DNA of 46,396 nucleotides from Candidatus Buchananbacteria bacterium RIFCSPHIGHO2_01_FULL_44_11 (GTDB lineage: Bacteria; Patescibacteriota; Patescibacteriia; Buchananbacterales; UBA6539): positions 100,985-147,380 of the forward strand of contig MHIE01000003.1 of assembly GCA_001817345.1 (NCBI GenBank), read 5' to 3'. This document shows, in pieces, positions 23,692 through 34,386 of the stretch. The notes beneath the pieces were generated by a model that saw nothing but the letters and a program-made list of their open reading frames with translations, ran no database searches and was not told the DNA's origin. How positions within the stretch are numbered: the stretch's first letter is position 1; every line of letters starts with the position of its first letter. The position numbers were made by a program, and so were the translations under genes.

Positions 23692-26600
23692 CTAATCTTC
23701 CCCCCTCAATGTCCCAATTGGAATTTTCTCCAAGTCAGCGTTAGTAATACCCAGGGAATGAAATCTCATTAAGGAATAAGCCACGGCCCCGTCTTTCATG
23801 TAGTAGCGTTTGGAGTCAAAGGGGTTAACATACCAGGCTTCTCCGTGCCGTTGAACCTGGAGCAGGATGTAACCTTTGAGCCGTCTGGTTAAAGCGTTGT
23901 TTCTGGCGACTTCTGTGTCTGTGGCAATAGTAGAAAGATCTTGGTCGGTAATGCCTAAACTCAGGAATCTCATGATTTGGTAAGCGACGTTACCGTTCCT
24001 GAGGTAATAGCGTTTGCCGTCAACCGGGTGGACATACCAGGCTTCGCCGTTCTGCTGGACTTGGAGAAGGATATAGCCTTTGAGTCGATTAACTAAAGCC
24101 GTATTGATGTTGATAATCACTGGTGGGTTTAACGGGTCAAAGTTATTAGCGACTTCCTGACCATCTGAATAGCTGTCAAAGTCCGTGTCCCAGTTCTGAG
24201 GGTCGGTATTGTATTGAATTTCTTGATCATTAGTTAAACTGTCCCCGTCCAAATCTTGAGTAGTGGTCACTGGGACGTTGCCAAGACCAACATCAGGCAG
24301 AGGGCTGGTGGGATTACTTGGGGGAACAGTAGTACCAGAACCGGCAGCACCGCCACCCGCGGTTGGTGCTGGAGTGTAGTTCGTGCCACCACCACCACCG
24401 CCACCACCACCACCAGCTGGGGCGGTGTAGGTGCAGGCTTGGGATTCCACGGGTTTGCCCGAATCAGTATTACAGTTATGAAGGTCAGTACAAGCCCGGC
24501 CATGAGTACCAGAAGGTGAACAAGCGGCAAAGGCCGTACAGGACCAGACTGACGTGCAATTGGAAATAGGTGGGGTGTAAGTGCAGGCTTGAGATTCGGT
24601 TGGTTTGCCAGTGGTAACGCCACAAGCGTTTAAATCAGTGCAGACACGGCTTTGAGCCGAAGCGACTGAACAAGAGGTCCAGGAAGTACAAGACCAGCTC
24701 GGGGTACAGACTGGCGGGGTAACCGTGCATGACTGGCTTAAAACCGGACGAGAGACAGTGGTGCCACAAGAGTTAACATCGGTGCAGGTTCGGGTTTGAG
24801 TACCATTTAAACAAGCGGACCAGGCAGCGCAGGACCAGGATTCGGTACATTGGGTTGGGGGCGGAGTACTGGGTTGACCGGAGTTATACTCATATGGACC
24901 AATATCATACAGACTATTAACCAATCTCTGATTGCCATCCAAGTCTTTAGTAAAATCAAAGCCAGCCGGCAAATAAGCCGCGGGGTTAGCGCCGGCGTCA
25001 ATCGCCCGACTGTTAGCCACTAACCGGTGAGTAGTTAGATCGTAAAGAGTTGAATCGCCGTTGACCGAATACTGAATGTTATTAATCATCGTTTCGCCGC
25101 TCTTGGCCGTATAGGGAAACATTAAATTATTGATAAAAATAATTCCCGGTATATTGGAAGTATGAAGCATCGCTTTCATCCAGTTGTTAATAATCCAAAA
25201 ATTACTGTTAGTGCCCGCCCAAATACCGAGCGAGGCATTAAGGCGTTCAGTTGGGGCGTCAAGGACGTTATTAATCACCCAAATGCGTTGAACGCTGGAA
25301 AGTGTTAAGGCGATATTGGAATTTTGAACGTAGTTATTAGCGACGACCACATCATGGCTATCCTGATAAACCGTAATGCCGTTACCATGAGCGCTGGCGT
25401 TATCCACGATCCAATTGCCGATGATCCTAGAATTAGTTACTGTACCAAAGTAAATTGTTGTTCCGCCGGCGCCGGTGATTTCATTATTCAGTACGTCAAT
25501 TTGGTCTGCCAAACCGACTGAAACGCCTTGCGAACGTGTATTGTCCTCGGTCCGATTGCCTTCAATTGTCACCCGGTCAGCATAGACCACTTGAATAGTG
25601 CCGACAGTATCGGCGAGCGTGCCGCCAAAACGACATAGGTTATTGCGAACAACTAAGTCGCTTGTTCTAGCGCTGGACGAGGAATAGGCGTTCACACCGT
25701 TGCCTTGGCCGGTGAACTTTTGGATCGTAAAACCTTCAATGGTTACACCCGTCGTCCCGCGAACATCAAAACCGCTCAAGCGAACGCTGCGCGTGATTGA
25801 ATCTAGATCAGATGAATTGAAAGGGTAAACATAAAGTGTGTTATCACGGATGGCGTATTCACCGGGCTGGTTAATAAATCTTATGTCGTTAGCTAGGGCG
25901 TATTCACTTGTTTCTGTAGCATTGCTGATCGTCGCGGTATTACCAGCGACCGACAGTACTGGAACAATCGCGACTGTGTTTGAAGTCTGCCGCCAAACCA
26001 AAGCATAGGCGCCGATAAGTGACAAGCCATAGGTGCCAATCCGCGTATCCGTAATAGTCGTCGCGGTACCAGCCGGCACCGTCCAGTAAAGCGAAAAATC
26101 TTCAATGTCACTGGCCGGCAGTTCCGGCTCAGAAGCCAGATGCAACCGCTGATTGCCCTGAAAAACATTGGCGGACAAAGGTGAGGTGCCGACTGGCAGA
26201 GAATGCCGCCAGATACTTGCGTCCACCTGGGTCCAGCCGCCAACCAAAGCCTCGGCACCGTCCAAAACCGCTGCGTGTTCTGTCTGAGACTGAATTTTAA
26301 CGCCTGACTTGGCCTTAACCGATTCCCGATAAGTTCCGGGATAGACTAAAACGGTATCACCCGCTATCGCGGCATTAACCGCCGCTTGAATGGTTAAATA
26401 TTCTTGAGTACTGCCAGCCGTGTCATCAACGCAGCGAACGGCAGAGGAAGTGCAATCGGCTGAAACTGGCGACGGTGTGACCGTACAAGACTGGCTTAAC
26501 GCCGGACGGTTAGTCGTTGTACCGCAATTATTAGCGTCAGTGCAGGTTCTGGTTTGGCTACTATTAGTGCAGATTGACCAATCGGTGCACGACCAATTTT

Positions 26601-27552
26601 CCGTACAACTCACGGTACAGCTTTGGCTTAAGGCGGGACGGTTGGTCGTGGTACCACAAGAGTTAGCGTCAGCACAGACTCGGGTTTGAGTGTCGTTGGT
26701 ACAAGTTGACCAGGGATCGCAATTCCAGTTTTCAGTACAGGCAGGCGGTGGGGTAGGCGTTGAACCGCTGTATAATGACTGAATTTCGCTGGCGGAGAGT
26801 GAACGGTTGTAGATACGGACCTCGTCAATGGCACCGTTGAAATGACCGGAGCTGACTGCCGTTGAGCCAGCGCCTAACAAAGTTACATCCGAGGCCGAAG
26901 AGCCAAAACCGAGTGCACCGGCCGCCGGCGTTGAAGCGTCCTGCGCGCCGTTAATATACAAAATAGCGCTGCCGTCTTTGTAGGTTAGTGCCAGATGATA
27001 CCATTGATTTAAACTCAGATTGGTCGTGGAAAAAAATGAAACGCTACTGGGCAAACGAATCACTGATTCAATCCGGTTACCCGCCGGATAATAATTAAGA
27101 GCAAACGGCCGGGCATACTCGGAGCGACCGATGATGGGATCCCGATAAACAGTCGGCGAATCCCCCGCGACTTTAACCCACAAAGCCAAGGTCATCTCGT
27201 TAGTCTGATCCAAGCCAAATTTACTTGAGCCTAAATTGATGTAATCACTCGTACCATTAAAAGAATAAGCGCCGTTGGCCGTATCGTCATGACCGGCAGT
27301 TAATGTCGCGCCCGATACGGTACCGTGGTTAGGGCCAACAGAATCATTAGCATTGCCGTCTAAAGACCAGGCAGCGGCCAAACCGTCAGTTTGGGCATAC
27401 AAAATAGGCAGTGGATAATAAACCACTGCCAAAAGCAAACTAAGCGTCATGATAATCACGGCAAAAACCGTTGAATAAACCAAGTAGATGACACGGCTAG
27501 AAAGTATGACGGGGTGATTGGTATTTTCTCTTGAAAAAAAGAAAAATCTCAT
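23692..27552 (-). CDS. Giant surface protein: LamG, Cys-rich repeats, beta-helix and LLQVQ repeats
   Basis: A 1286-aa exported protein. In order: membrane anchor/signal (18-52); LamG/concanavalin-like domain (58-262); two TSP1-like Cys repeats (CTENW..C..W..C, about 272-356); a right-handed beta-helix of the NosD/pectate-lyase type (about 383-900); three more TSP1-like repeats; a run of ten Gly; a calcium-binding DLDGDSLTND/DTDFDSYSDG stretch (about 1100-1130); two LLQVQ/GEAWYV repeats (1153-1212, 1221-1286). It probably binds polysaccharide or a host surface. The C-terminal module is shared with the CARDB protein. The promoter is one of the strongest in the window. Confidence 0.85.
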   Translation of the reverse strand: MRFFFFSRENTNHPVILSSRVIYLVYSTVFAVIIMTLSLLLAVVYYPLPILYAQTDGLAAAWSLDGNANDSVGPNHGTVSGATLTAGHDDTANGAYSFNGTSDYINLGSSKFGLDQTNEMTLALWVKVAGDSPTVYRDPIIGRSEYARPFALNYYPAGNRIESVIRLPSSVSFFSTTNLSLNQWYHLALTYKDGSAILYINGAQDASTPAAGALGFGSSASDVTLLGAGSTAVSSGHFNGAIDEVRIYNRSLSASEIQSLYSGSTPTPPPACTENWNCDPWSTCTNDTQTRVCADANSCGTTTNRPALSQSCTVSCTENWSCTDWSICTNSSQTRTCTDANNCGTTTNRPALSQSCTVTPSPVSADCTSSAVRCVDDTAGSTQEYLTIQAAVNAAIAGDTVLVYPGTYRESVKAKSGVKIQSQTEHAAVLDGAEALVGGWTQVDASIWRHSLPVGTSPLSANVFQGNQRLHLASEPELPASDIEDFSLYWTVPAGTATTITDTRIGTYGLSLIGAYALVWRQTSNTVAIVPVLSVAGNTATISNATETSEYALANDIRFINQPGEYAIRDNTLYVYPFNSSDLDSITRSVRLSGFDVRGTTGVTIEGFTIQKFTGQGNGVNAYSSSSARTSDLVVRNNLCRFGGTLADTVGTIQVVYADRVTIEGNRTEDNTRSQGVSVGLADQIDVLNNEITGAGGTTIYFGTVTNSRIIGNWIVDNASAHGNGITVYQDSHDVVVANNYVQNSNIALTLSSVQRIWVINNVLDAPTERLNASLGIWAGTNSNFWIINNWMKAMLHTSNIPGIIFINNLMFPYTAKSGETMINNIQYSVNGDSTLYDLTTHRLVANSRAIDAGANPAAYLPAGFDFTKDLDGNQRLVNSLYDIGPYEYNSGQPSTPPPTQCTESWSCAAWSACLNGTQTRTCTDVNSCGTTVSRPVLSQSCTVTPPVCTPSWSCTSWTSCSVASAQSRVCTDLNACGVTTGKPTESQACTYTPPISNCTSVWSCTAFAACSPSGTHGRACTDLHNCNTDSGKPVESQACTYTAPAGGGGGGGGGGTNYTPAPTAGGGAAGSGTTVPPSNPTSPLPDVGLGNVPVTTTQDLDGDSLTNDQEIQYNTDPQNWDTDFDSYSDGQEVANNFDPLNPPVIININTALVNRLKGYILLQVQQNGEAWYVHPVDGKRYYLRNGNVAYQIMRFLSLGITDQDLSTIATDTEVARNNALTRRLKGYILLQVQRHGEAWYVNPFDSKRYYMKDGAVAYSLMRFHSLGITNADLEKIPIGTLRGED

Positions 27553-27623
27553 ATCAACCTAGGCTTTGTTAAAAAAACCTACTGGCGGCTTTACCAATAG
27601 ATTTATTTCATTAGTCTTTATTT

Positions 27624-27652
27624 ATTATAGCACGACTAAAAATAAAAGTCAA
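27624..27652 (-). promoter_or_regulatory. Strong promoter of the 1286-aa surface protein
   Basis: TTGACT (27647-27652), 17 bases, TGC-TATAAT with the perfect -10 at 27624-27629 on the minus strand. It leaves an untranslated leader of about 65 bases. Confidence 0.75.
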
Positions 27653-27701
27653 CTTTTTTCTTAATAATTCACTAGCCTGAATTCTTTTACCAATAATCAA
27701 T

Positions 27702-29288
27702 TTAAATCAACGGACTGCCAGTCATATCGACCGGCTGATTAATTTCCATTGTTTTCAAAATCGTTGGCGCAATGTCGGCTAATAATCCTGACGGCGTAAT
27801 AATACTCAGGTCACCGCCAGCACTGTCCAAACCCGGAATTAAAGACTTACCCTCCCATTGTCTACCTACCGCTAAAAACGGCACCGGATTAGTGCTATGC
27901 TCTTTAGAAACTTCGCCAGTCTGGAGGTTGATCATTTCATCACAATTACCGTGATCAGAGGTCAAAAACAAAGCGCCGCCTTTTTCCAAAACCAAATTGA
28001 CCAGCTGACCCAGGCACTTGTCGCAAGTTTCAACCGCTTTCATCGTCGCCGGAATGACGCCGGTATGACCAACCATGTCGGGATTGGCAAAGTTAACAAC
28101 AATAAAATCATATTTATCCTGTTTAATTGCCGCTAGCAGCTTGTTGGTCAATTCAAAAGCGCTCATCTCCGGTTTTTGATCATAGCTGGGTACCGGCGGG
28201 GAGGGCACTAAGATCCGGTCTTCATTTTGAAAAGGATTTTCCCGGCCGCCGTTTAAAAAGAAAGTGATGTGAGCGTATTTTTCCGTTTCCGCCGCATGGA
28301 GCTGAATCAAATTTTGATCCTGAAAAATTCGTGCCAGCGGTCTTTCAATTACGGCCGGCGGATAAGCGACATCGACCGGCAAGTCTTTGGCATATTCGGT
28401 AAAAGTGACAAAAACCAGTTCTTTCAGATACTGCCGTTTAAACTTGTCAAAACCCGGCACGGTAAAAATAGTCGCCATCTGTCGCGCTCGGTCGGCTCGA
28501 TAATTGAAAAAAATCACGGCATCTTTTTCTTTAATCACCACCGTGGGTTTAGCGCCGTTCATAATTACGGTGGGCGTAAACTCCTCATCAAAAATTTCTT
28601 TTTGATAAAAACTTTCAATCGCCTTAATCGGATCATCGGCTTTGGAATCAGAAACGCCTTCGGCAATGACTCGGTAAACTTTTTCTTCTCGATCCCAATG
28701 GTTGTCGCGGTCCATGGCAAAAAACCGGCCGGACAAACTGGCAATAGTGCCAACACCGACTTCCTTAATTTTTGCTTGGAGTAATTTGATAAACCCTATG
28801 GCACCATCTTTAGCCGTATCCCGGCCGTCCAAAAAAGCGTGGATGTAAACATTTTTTAATCCCTCTTTTTGGCACAATTCAAGCAAACTATAAAGATGAT
28901 CATGATGAGAATGAACGCCGCCGTTAGAAACCAGCCCGATTAAATGCAGATTGGATTTATTATCTTTGGCTTGCTTAATGGCCTTAAGAAATTTTTCATT
29001 TTTAAAAAAACTGCCGTCTTCAATTGATTTGTTGATTTTGGGCAAAGTTTGGTAAACAATATTGCCGTAACCCAAATTAAGGTGGCCGACTTCGGAGTTG
29101 CCCATTTCTCCCCAAGACAAACCAACCGCTTCGCCTGAAGCCTGTAAAGTCAGGGTCGGATAATGAGAGACTAAATGATCTAAAACCGGCTTTTTAGATA
29201 AAGAAATGGCATTGCCCTTGGAAGGCGGGGCAATACCAAAGCCGTCAAAGATTATCAGCATTACGGGTTTTGGCCTGGTTTGAACCAT
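27702..29288 (-). CDS. gpmI: 2,3-bisphosphoglycerate-independent phosphoglycerate mutase (copy A)
   Basis: A 528-aa enzyme that interconverts 3- and 2-phosphoglycerate. It has the alkaline-phosphatase-like metal site (DGFG at 15-18; TSDHGNCDEM near 455) and the inserted transferase domain. The catalytic serine is S65 in GNSEVGH, and DGRDTAKDGA and RFFAMDRD match the substrate-binding loops. Length is normal. A second gpmI lies 26 bases upstream on the same strand; the two differ in many positions, so they are old paralogues. It is the last gene of the gap-pgk-eno-gpmI stretch. Confidence 0.95.
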   Translation of the reverse strand: MVQTRPKPVMLIIFDGFGIAPPSKGNAISLSKKPVLDHLVSHYPTLTLQASGEAVGLSWGEMGNSEVGHLNLGYGNIVYQTLPKINKSIEDGSFFKNEKFLKAIKQAKDNKSNLHLIGLVSNGGVHSHHDHLYSLLELCQKEGLKNVYIHAFLDGRDTAKDGAIGFIKLLQAKIKEVGVGTIASLSGRFFAMDRDNHWDREEKVYRVIAEGVSDSKADDPIKAIESFYQKEIFDEEFTPTVIMNGAKPTVVIKEKDAVIFFNYRADRARQMATIFTVPGFDKFKRQYLKELVFVTFTEYAKDLPVDVAYPPAVIERPLARIFQDQNLIQLHAAETEKYAHITFFLNGGRENPFQNEDRILVPSPPVPSYDQKPEMSAFELTNKLLAAIKQDKYDFIVVNFANPDMVGHTGVIPATMKAVETCDKCLGQLVNLVLEKGGALFLTSDHGNCDEMINLQTGEVSKEHSTNPVPFLAVGRQWEGKSLIPGLDSAGGDLSIITPSGLLADIAPTILKTMEINQPVDMTGSPLI

Positions 29289-29314
29289 AGAAAATAATTC
29301 CTAATTCCTAATTT

Positions 29315-30904
29315 CTAAAGCAGGGATTTGCCGGTCATCTCTTTCGGTTTTTTTATTTTCATCAGTTTCAAAATCGTTGGCGCGATGTCGCCCAGTTTAC
29401 CGCTGTTTTTCAACTGGCGTTTTTTGTGTTTAGCGTCAACTAAAATAAACGGCACTGGATTCGCCGTATGTTCAGTATACATTTCGCCGGTCTCTAAATC
29501 AAGCATCTTGTCGCCGTTGCCGTGGTCAGACGTAATCAATAAAGTACCACCCGCCCGGTTAACGGCTTTTTTCAACTTAGTAAGACACCGGTCAATATGC
29601 TCAACTGCTTCAACTGTAGCTTTCAGGTTGCCCGAATGAGCCACCATGTCGGGAATGGCAAAATTTATGCAGATAAATTCATACCGAGACAACAATTTAA
29701 CTACCTGATTAGTGATTTTGTAAATGGACATGGCCGGCGCCTGGTCGTAAGAAGAAACTTTAGCTGACGGCACCATAATCCGGTCTTCACTGGCGACCGG
29801 ATCGGCATAACCACCGTTAAAGAAATAAGTGACGTGAGCGTATTTTTCCGCTTCAGCGATATAAAGCTGACGCCGACCATTAATAACCATCGGCAAAGTA
29901 TTCTGTAAATCAATTGACGGATAAGCGGTCAAAATTTTACCCAGGTCAGGACCAAAGTCAGTTAGAGCGATAAAAACCAAATTCTTCAAAATCTTTTTTC
30001 TTTTGAAGCTGTTTAGATTGCTGTCATTAAAATCAGCCTGAACAAACGGTTTAGCCATTTGCCGGGCGCGGTCAGACCGGAGGTTGAAAAAAATCACCGC
30101 GTCGTTATCGCTGATTTTACCGATTGGCTTACCGCCGCGCTTAATGACGTAAGGTTTGATGAATTCATCCGTCTCACCCCGGTTGTAAGCCTGGGTAATG
30201 GCCGCCTGAGGACTTTTGATATAAATCCCCTGGCCTAGCACCATTGCGTTATAGGCCGCCTCGGTTCTAGACCATTCTTTTTTCCGATCCATGGCGTAGA
30301 ACCGGCCCATAATTGTCGCCACCCATTCGCCGGTGAGCCGGCCGGCGGTTTCTTTATTTTTTAAACTCCGAATTAACGACTCAACCAGTTTTAAAGAAGC
30401 ATGCGGCGGCGAATCCCGCCCGTCAGTGAATAAATGCAAATAAACGTTTTTGATTTTTTTTAGCCTGGACCAAACCAAAAGCGCCAACAAGTGATCGGGA
30501 TTACTGTGCGGACTAACACCGTTGGACAGTAGCCCGACTAAATGCAAGCTGGAATTATTTTTTACTAAATGCGAGCAAGCCGCTTCAAAAGCCGGATTTT
30601 TAAAAAACCGGCCGGTATTAATTTCTTTGTTAATAACGACCGAGTCTTGGTCGACAATCCGACCAGCACCAATGTTCATGTGGCCGGCTTCGGAATTGCC
30701 CGGCTGCTCATCGGGCAACCCGGCCGCCCGGCCTGACGCCTTCAATTTGGTGTGAGGATAATTTTTCCAGAGCTCGTCAAAAACCGGCTTTTTCGCCTTT
30801 TCAATGGCATTGGCCGGGCTTTTTGGCGCCAAGCCCCAGCCGTCAAGAATTAATAAAACAAACGGCTTATGTTTTTTATTATTAATTTTTTTACTTGTTG
30901 GCAT
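29315..30904 (-). CDS. gpmI: 2,3-bisphosphoglycerate-independent phosphoglycerate mutase (copy B)
   Basis: A 529-aa paralogue of the adjacent mutase. The metal-binding and catalytic residues are kept: LDGWG (20-24), S71 in GNSEAGH, DGRDSPPHA, RFYAMDRK and TSDHGNGDKM. It differs from copy A in its Lys-rich N-terminus and in having GNSEAGH where A has GNSEVGH. Both look active, so the reason for two copies is unclear; gene dosage, different regulation or a different phospho-substrate are possible. Its start faces the divergent small membrane-protein gene at 30961. Confidence 0.94.
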   Translation of the reverse strand: MPTSKKINNKKHKPFVLLILDGWGLAPKSPANAIEKAKKPVFDELWKNYPHTKLKASGRAAGLPDEQPGNSEAGHMNIGAGRIVDQDSVVINKEINTGRFFKNPAFEAACSHLVKNNSSLHLVGLLSNGVSPHSNPDHLLALLVWSRLKKIKNVYLHLFTDGRDSPPHASLKLVESLIRSLKNKETAGRLTGEWVATIMGRFYAMDRKKEWSRTEAAYNAMVLGQGIYIKSPQAAITQAYNRGETDEFIKPYVIKRGGKPIGKISDNDAVIFFNLRSDRARQMAKPFVQADFNDSNLNSFKRKKILKNLVFIALTDFGPDLGKILTAYPSIDLQNTLPMVINGRRQLYIAEAEKYAHVTYFFNGGYADPVASEDRIMVPSAKVSSYDQAPAMSIYKITNQVVKLLSRYEFICINFAIPDMVAHSGNLKATVEAVEHIDRCLTKLKKAVNRAGGTLLITSDHGNGDKMLDLETGEMYTEHTANPVPFILVDAKHKKRQLKNSGKLGDIAPTILKLMKIKKPKEMTGKSLL

Positions 30905-30932
30905 TGATTTTGATAAAAAATTATGCTAAATT
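30904..30932 (+). promoter_or_regulatory. Promoter of the 90-aa membrane protein
   Basis: TTGATT (30904-30909), 17 bases, TAAATT (30927-30932). A strong Shine-Dalgarno (AAGGAGG, 30947-30953) follows before the ATG at 30961. Confidence 0.45.
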
Positions 30933-30960
30933 AAAGTTACCTTAAAAAGGAGGGTTGATC

Positions 30961-31233
30961 ATGGCTAGTGTCAAAGAAGAAAGACTGGTCGGCAGCAACA
31001 AGGATTTGGCGCAGACCATCTCCTTGGACATGTATATTTGCCGCTTCGCAAGCGTTGCTGCAGCAATCTGTTTTGTCCTTTTCGTCTGCTTGCTTTCAAG
31101 CACCCGCGCCGCCACCACTGGGATTTCGACACTCGGCTTATTCAGCCTAATTGGAGTTGGTATTGCCTGGATCACTGGCAACAATGCTTTCGGCAATTTC
31201 CAGATTCTACGTCAAAATCTTGACCTCAAATAA
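30961..31233 (+). CDS. Small two-helix membrane protein (90 aa)
   Basis: A 90-aa protein of unknown function with two hydrophobic helices (about 28-47 and 56-75) and a hydrophilic N-terminus. The ATG at 30961 is preferred over a TTG two codons upstream, because AGGAGG ends seven bases before the ATG. It is transcribed alone, with a promoter upstream and a strong terminator downstream. It belongs to the group of small low-lysine genes with strong ribosome sites in this window. Confidence 0.65.
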   Translation: MASVKEERLVGSNKDLAQTISLDMYICRFASVAAAICFVLFVCLLSSTRAATTGISTLGLFSLIGVGIAWITGNNAFGNFQILRQNLDLK

Positions 31234-31264
31234 CTTCGGATACTCCAAGTCAAATGTTCATTAG

Positions 31265-31288
31265 GACGAGCCTGGCTCGTCTTTTTTT
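31265..31288 (+). terminator. Rho-independent terminator
   Basis: GACGAGC-CTG-GCTCGTC (31265-31281) followed by seven T. Confidence 0.85.
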
Positions 31289-31300
31289 ATTTTCTTATTC

Positions 31301-31721
31301 TGTCATTGCGAGGAGTCTCAACTTTAAGTCGGGACGACGAAGCAATCTAGCTAATACCAACCATCACTTAAGTCTTTCCAATCAGAATTACTCGAGTTAA
31401 TTAGATTGATTTTGTCCTGCCGAGAACCGCCTTTGATTTGCTTTTCCCTGAGAATAGCCTCATTAACGTCGTTACATTCCTCAAAATGAACTAGCTTATT
31501 AATATTATACTTACTGGTAAAACCTTTGACCAATTTATTTTTATGCTCGTAGACCCGTCTAGTCAAGCCGTTAGTCACACCAGTATAGAGCGCCGTATTA
31601 CTTTTGTTGGTTATTATGTAAACATAGTATTTTTTATTGACCATATCCAGATTGCTTCGTCAGTCGCCTCCGAAACGTCGTTCGCGAACGACGTGTCTTC
31701 GGCTCCTTCCTCTCAATGACA
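31301..31721. mobile_element. Repeat-flanked GIY-YIG element
   Basis: The gene for a GIY-YIG protein is bounded by inverted ends: TGTCATTGCGAGGA at 31301-31314 and its complement (one mismatch) at 31708-31721, with a second inner pair, GACGAAGCAATCT (about 31336-31348) and AGATTGCTTCGTC (31649-31661). A perfect 20-bp palindrome lies at 31675-31694. These ends look like the REP-type repeats that often accompany GIY-YIG genes in bacteria. The unit is 421 bp. Confidence 0.65.
31351..31644 (-). CDS. GIY-YIG endonuclease-superfamily protein
   Basis: A 97-aa single-domain GIY-YIG protein: YVYIITNKSNTALYTGVT (residues 7-24) holds the two tyrosine motifs, followed by LTRRVYEHK with the catalytic-type Arg, and E-AILREKQIK with the metal-binding Glu. 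Single-domain members (YhbQ-like, UPF0213) are widespread; their role, in DNA processing or as repeat-associated nucleases, is not settled. Here the gene sits inside inverted REP-like repeats and may depend on them or help them move. Confidence 0.88.
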   Translation of the reverse strand: MVNKKYYVYIITNKSNTALYTGVTNGLTRRVYEHKNKLVKGFTSKYNINKLVHFEECNDVNEAILREKQIKGGSRQDKINLINSSNSDWKDLSDGWY

Positions 31722-31730
31722 ATACTATAA

Positions 31731-33167
<1,437 letters not shown>

Positions 33168-33178
<11 letters not shown>

Positions 33179-34367
33179 CTAAAAATTCAAGGCTGGCACC
33201 GCCGCCGGTTGAAACATGGGTAAACTGACCGTTTAAATTATACTGACCAATGACGCTTTCCGTGTCGCCGCCACCTAAAACGGTTACCGCTTTACTCCGG
33301 GCAATAGCCTGGGCAATCCTTTTGGTTCCCAAGGCAAACTTGGGAATTTCAAATACCCCCATTGGCCCGTTCCAAAAAATCGTTTTGGCTTTTTTAAAGT
33401 AAGATAAATATTCGGCAATGGTCTTAGGCCCGATATCTAAATAAGTCCAGTGGGGGTTAATTTGCTCTTTTTTTTCTAAATCAATGATTTCAACCAAAGC
33501 ATGAGCGTCAATTTTATTGGCCGCCAGCAAATCTTTGGGTAAAACGATTTTCTGCCGATTTTTTTGATAGATTTTTTTGGCCAACCGGCTGAAATTAATT
33601 TTTTTGCGCTTGGCTTTGTCAACAAAAATATCCTCAACAAATGACTGGCCGACCGGTTGTCCGGCCGCCTGCAAAAAAATGTTAGCCAGCCCACCGCCAA
33701 TCAAAATATAATCGGCAATTTTTACCAGCTGCTGCAAAACCGAAACCTTATCGGAAATTTTTGCGCCGCCCAAAACTACGACCAGCGGCCGGACGGGCTT
33801 AACCGTCACCTTAGCTAAAGCGGTTAATTCTTTTTCCAACAAAAATCCGGCGTAAGTCGGACGCAGCTTGGTAATGCCGACGGTTGAGGCGTGAATCCGG
33901 TGCGACTGGCCAAAGGCGTCAAAGACAATCAAATCAATGCCAGCCACCAAAAGTTTGGCAAACCGCTTGTCATTTTCTTCTTCTTGGTGATAGAACCTGA
34001 CGTTTTCCAGCATCAACAGACTGCCGGGTTTAATTTTTTTAATTTCGGCAAAAACTTTCGGCCCAATGCAGTCGTCAATTTTTTTGACCGGCCGGCCTAA
34101 AATTTCTGACAGCTTTTTTGCTACCGGATCCATTCGGTATTTTTCTACTATTTTCCCGCCCGGTCGGCTGAGCCAAGACAATAAAACAATTTTGCAATTA
34201 TGTTTTAATAAATATTTAATGGTCGGCACGGTTTCCGTAATCCGGCGATCGTCAGCCACGACCCAATTTTTGCCTCTTTGAGCCAAAGGAATGTCGTAGG
34301 CCACGCGCAAAAGAACAGTTTTGCCCTTTAAACCTTTAACCGACTGCAGGGATTTTATTTTAATCAT
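33168..34367 (-). CDS. pgk: Phosphoglycerate kinase
   Basis: A 399-aa kinase making ATP from 1,3-bisphosphoglycerate. VVLGGAKISDKV (near 197), WNGPMGVFE (near 333) and GGGDTESV (near 365) are the usual nucleotide-binding motifs, and the final STGGGASLEFLA is standard. An oddity: the N-terminal substrate motif, normally RVDxNVP, reads R21-V-A-Y-D-I-P27, so the first Asp is Ala and the Asn is Asp. The lipoprotein gene lies upstream and eno downstream. TATAAT ends eight bases before the ATG. Confidence 0.95.
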
Positions 34368-34386
34368 AAACCAAAATTATAAAAAA

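Noticed and set aside
24363-24420. CCA-rich run as a tandem DNA repeat or CRISPR-like array
   Set aside because: It encodes the poly-glycine linker of the 1286-aa protein in frame and lacks spacer structure.
28269-28784. 171-codon plus-strand frame inside gpmI
   Set aside because: It is a mirror of the well-supported gpmI gene and has no domain or start signal.
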